Both the position numbers and the translations under genes were made by a program. A DNA stretch of 64,000 bases. It comes from Stemphylium vesicarium. Its lineage: Eukaryota > Ascomycota > Dothideomycetes > Pleosporales > Pleosporaceae. The notes beneath the pieces were generated by a model. That model had not been told where the DNA came from. It saw nothing but the letters and a program-made list of their open reading frames with translations, and ran no database searches. The stretch is from NCBI GenBank assembly GCA_004380135.1, contig QXCR01000029.1, positions 62,001-126,000 of the forward strand. Reading direction: 5' to 3'. Within the stretch, counting starts at the first letter, position 1. Every line of letters starts with the position of its first letter. This document shows, piece after piece, positions 45,474 through 56,654 of this stretch.

Positions 45474-46462
45474 TTACATCAAAGCCGGTCCTCTCCTTCC
45501 TAGGCTCCGCCCTGCCAGTGCCTTTGCCGCATTATCATTCGGTTCCGCATTACCAAAACCACATCCCCCATCCCTTTCCTGTGCAACAACCGGGCCCGCA
45601 CACGTACCGCTCTTGAACCCACAGCACGCTGAGGCGCAGTCCGCATCAACAGTACAAGGACCAGTGATGAATTGAGTGCCATCGCCTGCTGCAGCTCCAG
45701 CTCCAGCCTAGGCTGGTAAATGGGTCTCCACATCGGGAACTCATTTTCCGTGATATCTCCACCACTTCTTGTGCAATCTGGAAAATGAATAGCTTATATT
45801 ATAGCTAGAATCTAGATCTATATCTTATACATAGAATATTTTTACCTAGCTAGGATAGCTAGCTAGATATCTTAGATCGGAGCAAAATGAGGAGACCCAA
45901 CTCTTAGCAACGTGGGTTAGCTAATAACTTTCTACCTATTAGATTTAGAGAAAGACTTCTTATTTATAAGATATAGATCTAGATTTTAGCTATAATATAA
46001 GCTATTCATTGTCCAGATTGCATAAGAAGTGGTGGAGATATCACGGAAAATGAGTTCCCGATGTGGAGACCCATTTACCAGCCTACTCCAGCCCCAGCAT
46101 TGGCATTGGCATCAGCCTCACCCGCAGTCCCATTCCCAGCAGGTGCCTCAGGCTGCGCATCAGCCGTCGCGTTGCCCTCCGTGCCATTGAGCGCATTATT
46201 ATTCGGCTGCGCATCGCCAAACCCGCATCCCTCACCCCGCTCATTTGCCACGAATGGCGCGGCACATTTTCCAGACGTAAAACCACAGCATGCTGAGGCG
46301 CACTCGGCGTCTGATGCGCATTCCCCTGTGATGAACTGCGTGCCTTGTGCTGCGGCGTAGAGGGAGACTGGTTTGGGGGGTTAGCTGTGGTGTAGTGGAG
46401 CGTGGGGGGTTGGGGGTGTGAGTACGGTTGAGGAGAGCGAGGAGTTTGAAGAGGGGGGCCAT
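45474..46462 (-). CDS. BAS2-like cysteine-rich secreted protein, two-domain model spliced across a MITE
   Basis: Similar to the biotrophy-associated secreted protein 2 type of small fungal secreted proteins. Exon 1 (46462-46426) and exon 2 (from 46367) are separated by a 58-nt intron with a CTAAC branch. They encode a signal peptide (MAPLFKLLALLNLSLYAAAQG) and a six-Cys domain (GTQFITGECASDAECASACC..). The unspliced reading ends at TAA 46075-46077, inside the MITE: 109 residues. Alternatively a donor GTAGGC (46086) and acceptor CCTAG (45708) remove the element as a 379-nt intron and join, in phase 0, a second six-Cys domain (GTQFITGPCTVDADCASACC, 45707-45474): 183 residues. Without splicing the second domain has no start codon and a TAG directly before it. 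The first domain is secure; the long form is inferred. Confidence 0.7.
45711..46083. mobile_element. 373-bp MITE with long terminal inverted repeats and TA target duplication
   Basis: The arms 45711-45833 and 45961-46083 are inverted copies of about 123 bp with four mismatches, beginning GGCTGGTAAATGGGTCTCC. The middle is about 127 bp, AT-rich and non-coding. TA flanks both sides (45709-45710 and 46084-46085). The TA duplication suggests mobilisation by a Tc1/mariner-type transposase; none is encoded here. The near-identity of the arms suggests a fairly young insertion. It lies between the two cysteine-rich domains of the BAS2-like gene. Confidence 0.88.
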
Positions 46463-48771
46463 TATTGTTGAGATTCCTTTCGTTGGTGGTGGTTTCTAAT
46501 GGGTATTGCGGGTGTTCTGGATGGGAGGTAGAGAAAGACGTTGTGATTCGGTCTGGGGGGGGGTAGGACTATAGTATTATCGTTACTAGACAGATGGTGC
46601 GGTTGTTGGAAGCTGATTGTTAAAGAAAAAACCTTGAGAGCATCCTGAGGATACCATTTATACATCTACTTTCCTTTCTTTGTACAATAACCCCTTCCTC
46701 CCCTTTCTTAGACACGGAGATGCTACCTTCGTTCCTGTTCCTACTACCAAGAATTCACAGAGCGGCTACTCGAAACGAGAAGAGTCACCAAAGTCCTCGT
46801 CATCGCCTCAAAAGGCAAGACCCTCCGTTCTGGGCGACGAGAAAACACACACACACACACAAAAGGTGTTCCAAGCAATCGCAGATCCACCGTTTTGCGT
46901 AATCGGAAAGGGGAACAGAGGGTGGGGGCTGAACAGTCTACGTTTCGTGTGTGGGGTTTAGTTTGCGAATGAGGTGGAAGAAAAGACCATTGCGTCTTTG
47001 AATAGGAAACGTGACGGACCATGAACATTCATGCGTTGGACTTTGTTTCCGTGGCGGCGGCGGCGGCTGTGTGTGTTGCGAGAGACACAGTAGAGGCAGA
47101 ACTCGGAGGGGGATGTCGCGTGTCACAAGCGAACCAGTTAGCGCGCATCAGCCTCATTCATACCCTGGCCTCAGCCACAGCTGTCTTGCGTGATACATGT
47201 CAGGTTTCCAGGCCGTCAGGTCAAAGTTTGCAGCCAATGGCAGGCAGTTCTTTTCTACCTATAATGTCAAAGATGATCGGCGTGCAGGCATGAATTACAC
47301 CGGGGATGCGCTTCAGACGGAAGAGGTGTCGCAACTTGTGGCCCTGGCGCTTGGAACGTTTGTGTTCCGGACCTTGCATCCTTACACTTAAGAGTGGTGT
47401 TGGTATCTCAACCGCTTTTTTTTCTTTTTTTTAGAAGATGGCATGGAAAGGGTTGAGTTTTACTTTCTCTGTGTTGCAGGCTGTAATGCGATGTTTTGAG
47501 CGCAATTTGTGTTGTGCCTCTGTCGTTGATTAGGCTATGTCGAGGTTTAGCGGCTTTCAGGAACATTCTGTGGCCCTTGGACGTGGCCTGAAAATTGCAC
47601 TACCTTTTCTTTTGGGGGGAGGGGCGGGTGTGGAATTACTGTTCAAAGAGATGATGACATTATTCCAAAAGTTTGAGCCCGGAGCATACTGTGTTTTCAA
47701 CAAGTGCCTCGGAAGTTTTGTTGTTCGACTTAGCAGGGATTTCTCACCTTGAATGAAGACCAGTCGCTTTTCATTCCATCTTTTTGCAGCAGAACAGTGA
47801 GAGACGCTGATGAAGGCATTGACCCATAGGCTGGTGAACTGACGACGCTAAAGTAGTTCATTCGTTACAGGATGACTGTTGAATCAAAGAACGCCCTTGT
47901 GGAGAGACGTTTAGACGATATTCACCCACACAGCGTAGGCCAGAATACGCAAGCGACGTAGAAATATGGGCTGTTATATTACGAAGAGTGTACAATGCAT
48001 GTGGGGAAAAAAGGTAAATCAAGACACAAGCAAGATGGCGCCCTGTGTGCGCCTATATATGAGAAGTGCATCATGAGCTGGATGCGCTGGTGAGTGAGAG
48101 GCATAGAACGATGGGGTCTTTAGCAGTCATACAGTACGCACCAACATGCAAACTCTTAAGAGATGCAAAGCAACATGTCATGGTGTGAGGTGCCGTGGTG
48201 TAGTTCTTGTGATCAGCCAAAGCTTAAGCTAGGTTGAGGGAAGGAGAGGTATACACAAGGTCTGTCACACTCAAACGTTCATCGACTAATTTGCTGAGGG
48301 TAGATTGCTGAATGACAGTACATAGTGGCGGCCACCCCAAGAAGAAGCAAACGACATATCGTGGAACCACAGCCTTCCCTCGGTTTCAGACGACAAAAGG
48401 TATTTCCAAATCCCCCCCGTGAGCCACGAGAAAGCCAAAAGTGTCCAGCTTCGATGAGAAAGGCGTCGGTCTCGGTAGGAGAGATGAAAGGGATAGCTGA
48501 TGGCTGGCTTTGCGAAGATAGGTCGACCGAAGAAGCTCCTTGGTGGTAGATAGCAGAAGAAGAATTGTGCGAACGATGAAGGGTATAGAACCAGCTGGTA
48601 GAAAAAGAGAAGACAGCTCGCAGTAAGAATTCAGGTCAAAGAGAGGGGGAAGAAGTAGGTGCGTAGCGTATAGCGAGGATGTCGAGCAAGGTATCCAGGT
48701 ATCCGAGGGTAGCCCAGCATGCCCATAACCCCTGAGTATCGCCGGTATCTAGTGTTGGGAGGATCGAGGAA
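46463..48771. other. Intergenic, about 2.3 kb
   Basis: Upstream region of the BAS2-like gene and downstream region of the microprotein gene. Has a CA run near 46845-46862 and a GGC run near 47052-47066. No gene supported. Confidence 0.5.
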
Positions 48772-49179
48772 CTATCGAGTCGTCGTGTAGGCGCGAGCGT
48801 ATCCTCCTTGAGCTGCTGCGTTCGTTGCGGCGCCGGATGAGATGGCCTTCCAGGCGACTTCCGCGGCTTCTTCTCGCGACTGTTCGAGGTAGCGGTAGTC
48901 TCGCCAAAGGGCGGCTCGGTATTCTCGGCCATTGATGAAGACACCGCTCAACCAGGCTGTGCGGATACCTGAGTGGATGTGTCAGTCAAGGCTAAGAGCG
49001 GGTGGCTTGCATGAATGGAGTACGGGTGGCTACGAACCTCTTGGGTCAGAGTAGTCCTGGAACTGAGGTTGGGCGATCTGGTTGGTTGCGCAGTAATCTG
49101 GGACGTTTAGCTAGGCCATGAGGAGAGCAACATTCTGCGCACGCTGTAGCTTCTGGACGTAACTCTGGGGTTCTGCCAT
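48772..49179 (-). CDS. 97-residue dsRBD-fold microprotein
   Basis: Three exons, 49179-49143, 49097-49038 and 48968-48772, join in frame to 97 residues. Introns are 45 bp (GTGCGC..CCAG, with a CTAAAC branch) and 69 bp (GTTCGT..TCAG). After splicing the protein reads as one double-stranded-RNA-binding fold: helix 1 (YVQKLQHYCATNQIAQ), strands (PQFQDYSDPRG, IRTAWLSGVFINGREYRAAL) and helix 2 (SREEAAEVAWKAISS). The Lys-rich start of helix 2 that grips RNA in typical dsRBDs is replaced by EQSREEAA, so RNA binding is doubtful; a protein-binding role is possible. A tail rich in Ala, Gly and Thr follows. None of the single frames shows the domain; only the spliced product does. Confidence 0.75.
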
Positions 49180-52100
49180 TTTGCGAGATGGGTTTGGCGA
49201 AAGGGGATGGAAAGTGTGATGCTTTTGAGAAGTTTGTGGTGGGGTAAGGCTTCGCGAGTGGGGATCAAGTATGCGTGCGAGGGCTGGGGAAGAACACCTG
49301 CTCTAGCATGTTTCTTCCTCTGTTTATAGTCGAGCATTGCCTTGAGAGCCTCATTCTCGGTATCCTGTAGGAGCAGAAGAGCGCCTTTGCCACATGAACG
49401 TCTCAAAAAGAAACCACCTGCAGCCGCCGTAACACATATGTGCTTCGGAACAAAGCATCAAGCTGATGGTATGCTGCGTTGGCAGGTTTTTCCACGCCAT
49501 AATTGGCCGGCAGAAACATCATCGAGCGAGCAACTGCGGGGGTAGCGAGAAGAGAACGCGGCAAGGCAGAGACTAGAACCGCCAGAACCCGGTACAGACA
49601 CTATGACGGACGGTTGCGTGTTCTCGAAACCACAAGTTTGGGAACTGAAGACCAATGAGGGGATACGGATAAATTTTGGTGTTGAATGTGTTACCGTGTT
49701 CAGCCTGGCTCAGCTATGAGCTGGCACTGAAGGACGAGGAGAGATGCTGCCATGCTAGTTTCTCAATGCCGACGCAGTGCCAGATGTGTCTCGCAGATTG
49801 GCCCATAGTTCCTTCGGCGTTCGGCCCGCTTACGGTTAGCAGAATAAAGGGCCGTGCCGTTTCCGTACCGTATATATGCCATCTAAAAGCGCGTCATCTC
49901 GAGAAACCATGCTTCGCGTGTCGAGGCTGCAAAGGTCGCATGCGAAGCAATGCAGCGTTAAGCGAGGGATAGCGGTATTAGGGCCATCTCAGGTCTGCAA
50001 TGGGACCCACACGAGTGAAGTGGCATAGGCAATTCCTCAGGAGCGGTGCGTCAATATCGAAGTGTTCCTGGTGTGAACCGCTCAGCCCTGCGATCTCCAG
50101 GTTCGTGCGTTAGATGCAGCCCATATCACATCACAATTCTGCAGGATGTCCTGTTCCTGAATACCCGTGCTATGGCCATCGGTTTGGTGTCCTGCCAAAA
50201 CACCCCGACACGATTAACGCTAACCAACTCTTCAAGGCGGCGCTTGCTCGGTCTTCGCTTCTAGCGGTTGGAGCGAAAGTGGCAGCTGGACTGAGTGACC
50301 GCACAAGCCTCTAGGCGGGGTTAGCACACCCTCCATCTCCATCCACGCTGCGCTGGCAGACGTGTTGTTCAATTGAACGCTCCCAGGATCGCTGGCAGTG
50401 GTGGCTGTTTGGATGACTGTCAGTGACGTGTCGTACAGGTTGCAGATATTGCGCTAACCTAATCGACGCCACAATGCACGTGCGTACAGCGTGAGTTAAA
50501 CTTTGGAAGATCCTCGGGAAGGCCCACAATATCCTGCCTTACGAGGTCATGCAAGTGAAGCGTGAGGCATGGAGCTGTTAATTTAGTGTCGCATGCACGA
50601 CGATTCCTGCGAAGAGACGTGGAACGCACGATCAGTTGCCGACTTCTGCAGCGCACCAGTCAGCCTGCATAGGTACCTACGACGGGTGCCACCGGCTGCG
50701 CATGAACGGGCACTATGTTTAGTGGATGCGTTCATGCTCTGATTGACAGGAGGCTAGAGAGCTCTGAGCGCTTGGAGTGAAATCATGCGTCACGTGTTCA
50801 GGGTTTGCGGCGCATGTGGCTTCTGAGGGGCTAAGCATGACGTCTTTGAGCGCGACGAATGACCGAGAACAGGCCAACATTGCGACCTAGTGGAGGATAT
50901 CACATCGTACTAGCCATAGTCGTGCTGCACGTCGGTGCGAAGACTTCTGCGTTTATGCGTACACTTGGCGCTTTCCTTCCATCTTGCTCCTAACCGTCGA
51001 CTCTAAACCCGTTGAAGCCATGCGCATGTTGGATGCTGACGTGGAAGAAATTTTCGTCCAGGTCAGGATGAAGCATTACGAATCGAAGAATCATGATTGC
51101 CAAGTTGGACCTAGTAGAGAAGTAAAACCTGGTCGATTGTGGTATTGATGCCGTAGGAACGAGTGACACGCAATTACGCAGCACTGTGCTTCGCCTACCC
51201 TCGTCGTATCTGACCGTTCGGAACGAGTTACGATCTGCTGGACAACTACAATACTACTGGGTCTATTTCAGGTCAGGCTATCCTGTACTGCCAACAGATG
51301 GCAATGTGAGCTTGACAACTACATAGACACTTGTCTTAATCCTTGACTGGAAATTCAACAGCCCGCATGGCAGCATGAGACCGAGCTCATCGAGATCTGA
51401 ACCAGCTTAACAGACCCACCTATAAGTGCGCCTGGCAACTACAAGGACAGCAGACGTTGCCCTGAGCCTCTACATCAGCCCGCTTGGCTATATTGACGCT
51501 ATGTGCGGCAGAGAACTTGATCGAGTGCGAGATTGGCGCTGGTTATGACCGAGGGTCTCACTAGAAGCAGCACTGGCGAAACAAAACGATGATGGGTGAA
51601 AGGATAGACCGGCAAACTGCATGGTGATTATGCGCATGACGTCTGTTTGGGGGCCGACATCGGTAAGGTCCAGGATACCGTTGTGTGCTTTCTTGTGTAG
51701 AATACGAAGCCCTACCGCTGAGACGATTTTTGCTATCCAACACTTTTTGATCGAGACAGGGACAGGCTTCTGCATGCTGCTGACGGACATGAAAGGCGAT
51801 TCGTCAGTCTGATAGAAGACGACACTCCATCATCATCAGGTCCATCCAATAGTGTGAACCAAAAAGTACAGTGTGATACGGATAGCTCGAACAATCAGTG
51901 TCGTAATTCGAGCGGGACATACCGACCGTGGAGCAAAGTAGCATTCCCAGCCGTGGTGATACTGAATACGCAGGACCGAAGCCTTGGTGGCGAAGTGTAG
52001 AGTCCCATGCCGGATGACTTAGACAAAGAATTCTTTCGATGAATGTATCCGAAGGATGGGCCACGTTAACGTCACGTTTCACAAACAAATACTGGCGGGG

Positions 52101-52296
52101 CTGCTTCAACAACGCCCGTAGTTCATGATGAACTGTCAGAGAAGGTGGTTTGGAGTATACATAACTTTTGCACTTGTATAGTCTTGGAAAGATTATAACG
52201 ACTCCAGGAGAATATAATAGTTTGGATCAGCCATTGTACAAAGTCTTTGATGTTGACGAAGTAGTCTTCAGCGAGAGACTATACAACTGCAGCCCA

Positions 52297-52318
52297 ATCA
52301 ACAATAATTATTGTTGAT
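52297..52318. repeat. 22-bp perfect palindrome
   Basis: ATCAACAATAA followed by its reverse complement with no spacer. It could be a hairpin or protein-binding site; no nearby gene suggests a use. Confidence 0.8.
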
Positions 52319-53948
52319 GTATTTATCTGTGTTAGCAGCATCGTTGACAGGAAAGATACAGCAATGCGTTGTTATGTCAAAAAATCCCTCTTTGGCATAC
52401 CGGTTGTGGCCAGATATGAGCATACGTAGGCGGAATACCTCAGCTGCGCGTAATTATATTCTTCAACACGTATACTATTCTAACGCCGCTTCAGAGTTCA
52501 CTTACGCATGCAGAACACTTGAGACAACGAGCCTCGAAACGATGGATCGCGTTTGATTGTCTGGCTGCTCTCTGACTACCTCGATAGGTCACGTTAATGA
52601 CTCTTTATAACGCTTACTTAGGCCTGCCTAGCTTTTATTTTATAGGAATTGTTGAGGTGCTTCCGTTCTTGAACGAATCACAACACTAGCCATGCTTGGC
52701 TGGGTGCTTACACAGGAGTTCATGAGGAGAAACTCATCACCGGAGGATTATGGAAGTCTGAGACTATCTAGTTTCCAGTCTCACCGTCGAGGCTGATGGT
52801 TGCGCCAAAATCGCCCATGAACTGCTGCTTTGACTATGTGCGGAATGAGACAATTGAAATCTTTGCACATTACTGAAAGGGCGTTCAGTGCTCAAATTAA
52901 GCTCCAAGGTAACTAAGTGTGCAGGTAATCTTTCGCGGGGACGTTCAGTGGCGCCAGATGGATTCAGATTCAACGGCTGGGTCACGGCCACCCCCAGGTG
53001 TGAGTACAATACAAGGCGCATACGAGACAGCCAATTGGAGCCAATCTCAGGTCCTGCACGCTGTCGACAAGAACTCGTGTGACGGCATCATTTGTATGGC
53101 ATCGCTCAATATGGTCGCGAGATTGACCTCATCTAAACATCTTACCTACGTGAGGGGCGCAACGCGTCCTAAGGCATGAAGGTCTAGAACAGCCGGTAAC
53201 ATTGCGCTTCGGGAGTACCTGGCAGTGGTGCGGATATTGCATCTCGGTAGCAGCCGCAACCAGCATGACAGGGAGCGGATATGAACAGCGGATTTGGTTA
53301 CATGGTAGACGACGCAATTGAAATGAGATCATAGGTCTGCGTAAGCAGCGCCTGGAGCGGCATTTGATGAAACGCACCGTCTTTGTTGACCTCGTGTGTC
53401 GGCCTCGTGAAGCGGTCCTGGCGTGGCCTCCACCACGAAAATGGCCACGCAACACCAGCCACAACGCGATCGTTCTCGACCTTATCGCGACGCAAAACAG
53501 GATCCGCTCGCGAGCGATTAAAAAAACTCATCGATGTGTTACCGACTAACGTTTATCATCCTCGAATGGGATTCGCGATGAGCGAGGAGGCGAGGGATGC
53601 AGAGCCGCAGTCGGGACGATTGTGGCTGGGGAGGCCAGGAATAGCAACCAGCCGCGTTTTTTTTTCTCATCCCACGCCGGACCAGCCGACTTGCGCTACC
53701 ACCAGCCCACTCACAGAAACGCCAATTCCGTAGGCTGGGCTACCCTGCATGCTGTCTCGTGTGACAGATTGCCGACTGCACATTCGTCGGTTTCGGTGGA
53801 GTCAGGGGCTTTGTAGGGCTGGACGGGGTGAAGGCTGGGATGTGGGCTCTTTCGCGGCCGTTGTACGTACGCTTGTGGGTACCGACTTTGTGATGGCTAG
53901 AGGTTGCTGGTAGCGGATGTGAGTAATTTTGGACAGAGGCACATGGGA

Positions 53949-53954
53949 TATAAG
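53949..53954 (+). promoter_or_regulatory. TATA box of the small wall-protein gene
   Basis: TATAAG 147 bp upstream of the ATG at 54096, followed by a CA- and CT-rich leader (CTCTTCCAACACAACTCTC), typical of strongly expressed fungal genes. Confidence 0.5.
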
Positions 53955-54095
53955 AGTTGCTATCCTACACTCAGTTTAAGGTTTCATTCAACAAACAAAT
54001 CAACAAGTTTACAACACTCTTCCAACACAACTCTCAACTCTCACCTATCCTACGCAACCCGTCTTTCGACAAACAACAGACGACCCAAACACAAT

Positions 54096-54385
54096 ATGCA
54101 GTTCTCCATCATCTCCATCGTTGCTGCGCTCGCCGCTACCACCACTGCCTCATACGTTCCCACGAACGGTACCGCCAGCGCCACCCCTTACCCTTCTGGT
54201 ACTGGTGCTGCCTCTTCCACTGTCGCCAAGCCCACTGGATCAACCCTCCCTTTCACTGGAGGTGCCTCGCACGTTGCCGGCTCTGCTCTCGGCCTCGTCG
54301 TTGCTGGTGGTGTTGCTATGGTAAGTTCTTGAAACATGTGAACACATTTAGAACAGTCTTGCTCACACTCACATAGATGCTATAA
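54096..54385 (+). CDS. Small Ser/Thr-rich secreted or GPI-anchored wall protein
   Basis: 77 residues from exons 54096-54320 and 54377-54385 (56-nt intron; the last exon encodes ML then stop). Signal peptide MQFSIISIVAALAATTTAS. The mature part is Thr/Ser/Gly/Pro-rich (TPYPSGTGAASSTVAKPTGS), then a small-residue segment (TGGASHVAGSAL) and a hydrophobic end (GLVVAGGVAMML). A small-residue site followed by a terminal hydrophobic stretch is the pattern of a GPI signal. Splicing matters: unspliced reading ends MVSS, while the spliced end is more hydrophobic. It resembles abundant small fungal wall proteins; function unknown. Confidence 0.75.
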
Positions 54386-54949
54386 GCGCAGTTTAGCACA
54401 CCACTTTACCTCACTCGAATACGACTTTTCCAACTACTTTCAATTGATCTGAATTTCAACTTTGGCGCATCATAATGGGACGGCGTTACCACGGCAACGA
54501 AATATATCTTGGGATGGAATAATTAGCATTGAAGGCGCATTACAGCCTCTGCATATGGAGAGAAAGATGAATGTATAAACTAGATATTATCATGGCTGCA
54601 GCCTAGACCTGAAATATGGCAGTGGCTTGAGAGCCTAGGAGGACAGTAACTGGACATAGAAGACAGCCGACATGGCTGAACGAAACATCAAATCAAACAA
54701 ATCATAAATCATTCCAAAACACTGCTTGAACGTGTGACATCTAAAATAATGAGCAGTCTAGTGTAAACAGAGCAGTGATGTCAACTTGGCTGTAATGTGA
54801 GAAAATGCGCTCGGTGTAGGGTGGGGCTCTTAGACTTCCTATTCCGGTTGGCGCGCAATGACGCGCGACGCGACTCCCGCATTTTGCAACTTCCCAGCTT
54901 CACATGCTCGTGTCTTACAAGGTTTTCCCATATTGCTACTACAACTCCA
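54386..54949. other. Intergenic upstream of POLD2
   Basis: 3' UTR of the wall-protein gene and the POLD2 promoter. No other gene seen. Confidence 0.55.
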
Positions 54950-56654
54950 ATGGCCAGCTCACAAAACACCCTACTCAAAGGCGAGCCTTTGTATGATTCA
55001 TATGTATCACCAAAAGTACAATTGCTAACAGCAACAGCGAGGATGCGCCGCCTGCACCTTCTCGAAATGCCTCCTCATACAATCCAATGCACCACTTCGT
55101 ATTACCACCGGGTACTGAAAGACAATACTCGCAACAATTTGCTGACATGTACTTTCTGCGCCTGATGCAATTGAAGAAGACGGTGAAGCAGAGGGCCGAG
55201 GAAGCTTGGAGTGACTTTGAGGTATGCTCTGCTCTGCTCTGGGAACACGACTGGCGGTTATATTGCATTGCTGACACGGAATAAGCTGGGTGGACAAAAA
55301 GCCGAATTTGTCGAGCGTGTGCTAGACGTACGACAAGGCGAGCTTTGTTGGGTAGTCGGAACTGTCTACATGGAAATGGCGGAGAAGCCGAATGTCTTGG
55401 ATGACATTGAGAAAGATGTACAGTCCGCCATCTGATATGCCTAGAAAGTCTTCTGACAATATACAGCATTGGATAGCCGACCCTCCCCGCCGCGATACCT
55501 ACGTTTCTTCCTCCGGCAAAGACGAGATGATGCTCGAGGACGAATCGGGACGCCTTCGCGTTACAGGCGAGCCCCTCCGCCAGCACTTTGTCACTGGGTG
55601 TATATTGGCTGCGCTGGGAACTGAAGAGGCGGACGGCACATTCATGGTCATTGCAACACAATGCGCCGATCTACCGAGACAACCACCTCGATGGGAACGC
55701 GACGACATAGCGCTCTCGAAGCAGAAGACAAAGACGCCAAAACGCGAGTCGGCTGGAAGGCTAGCCATCGTCTCAGGGCTGGAACTTACGGGTGCAGACG
55801 ACGATGAGGTGTCGTTGGACCTGCTCGTGGAATACTTGACAGGAGAAGCAGCCGATGCATCAACACAGGACGATGCGTCCAAAATAACCCGTCTCATGAT
55901 AGCAGGAGGCTCTCTTGCCCGCGGATCACCAATCCTATCGCGAGAAGACTTTGCCGCAAAGAAAAGCGCAGCCAGACACTACGGATACGACGCCTCTTCC
56001 TACAATGCCGCACCAACGACCCGTCTCGACGAGTTCCTTTGCGAAATCCTCCCCAGCCTACCCATCACCATGCTCCCAGGCACCTCTGATCCCTCAAACG
56101 TCGCACTACCGCAGCAACCTCTCCACCCCGCCCTCTTCCCGAAAACCAGACTTTACGCCGAGCCACCGATAGCGAGCAACCAAACCCTCAACGGCTTCGA
56201 CGCAGTGACAAACCCCTGGACCGGTGACATTGACGGATACCGGGTCCTCGGGACCGGCGGCCAAACAGTCAAAGACCTGCTCAAATACGTCACGCGCGTC
56301 AAATCAGTAGATGCCATGGAGATGATGCTCCGATGGCGCTGCGTCGCCCCCACAGCACCAGACACATTATGGTGCTACCCCTTCCAGGACAACGACCCGT
56401 TGATGCTGACAGAGTGTCCGCACATGTACATTGCAGGCTGTCAAAAGAAGTTTGAAAAGAAGATGATTGAGGGCCCCGCGGGCCAGAAAGTGTTACTCGT
56501 TAGTGTGCCTAAATTCCGCACTTCGGGCAAGATTGTGCTTGTAGATTTGGAGAGTTGGGATGTTGAGGTTGTTAGGGTGGGTGTTAGGCGCGATAAGGGG
56601 GTTAAGCTGGAGGATGCGGAGGGGGAGAGTGGCGAGGTTAAGATGGAGGAGTGA
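54950..56654 (+). CDS. POLD2: DNA polymerase delta subunit 2 (small B subunit)
   Basis: Second subunit of replicative polymerase delta (Cdc1 in fission yeast, Pol31 in budding yeast); it bridges the catalytic subunit and the third subunit. Four exons, 54950-54990, 55038-55221, 55286-55417 and 55467-56654, give 514 residues. Introns are 47, 64 and 49 bp. The OB-fold region contains FVERVLDVRQGELCWVVGTV then YMEMAEKPNVLDDIEKD, followed across intron 3 by HWIADPPRRD. The phosphodiesterase-like domain covers the C-terminal half (GRLAIVSGLELTGADDDE, EILPSLPITMLPGTSDPSNV, NPWTGDIDGYRVLGTGGQTV). As in other B subunits the metal ligands of an active phosphatase are mostly missing. The intron 1 boundaries are the least certain part. 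Length is slightly above the family norm, with an acidic tail. Confidence 0.93.

Larger units (their letters stand above)
49180..54095. other. Gene-poor region, about 4.9 kb
   Basis: No gene, tRNA or complete transposon recognised. Only short frames with no protein-like composition. A 22-bp perfect palindrome lies at 52297-52318. The region may contain old repeat relics too decayed to identify by eye. The right end is the promoter of the 54096 gene. Confidence 0.45.

Noticed and set aside
45388..45675. Plus-strand frame over the second BAS2-like domain
   Set aside because: Antisense of the minus-strand domain, which shows the conserved cysteine spacing.
46061..46360. Plus-strand frame across the BAS2-like gene
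   Set aside because: Antisense of the cysteine-rich domain and part of the MITE arm; the minus strand has the signal peptide, intron and six-Cys domain.
47537..47752. 71-codon frame with a hydrophobic stretch
   Set aside because: Isolated, no signal peptide at its start, no splice partners and no family resemblance.
50000..54000. Search for a complete transposon or CRISPR-like array in the gene-poor region
   Set aside because: No long terminal repeats, transposase or reverse-transcriptase motifs or regular repeats could be seen; CRISPR is not expected in a fungal nucleus.
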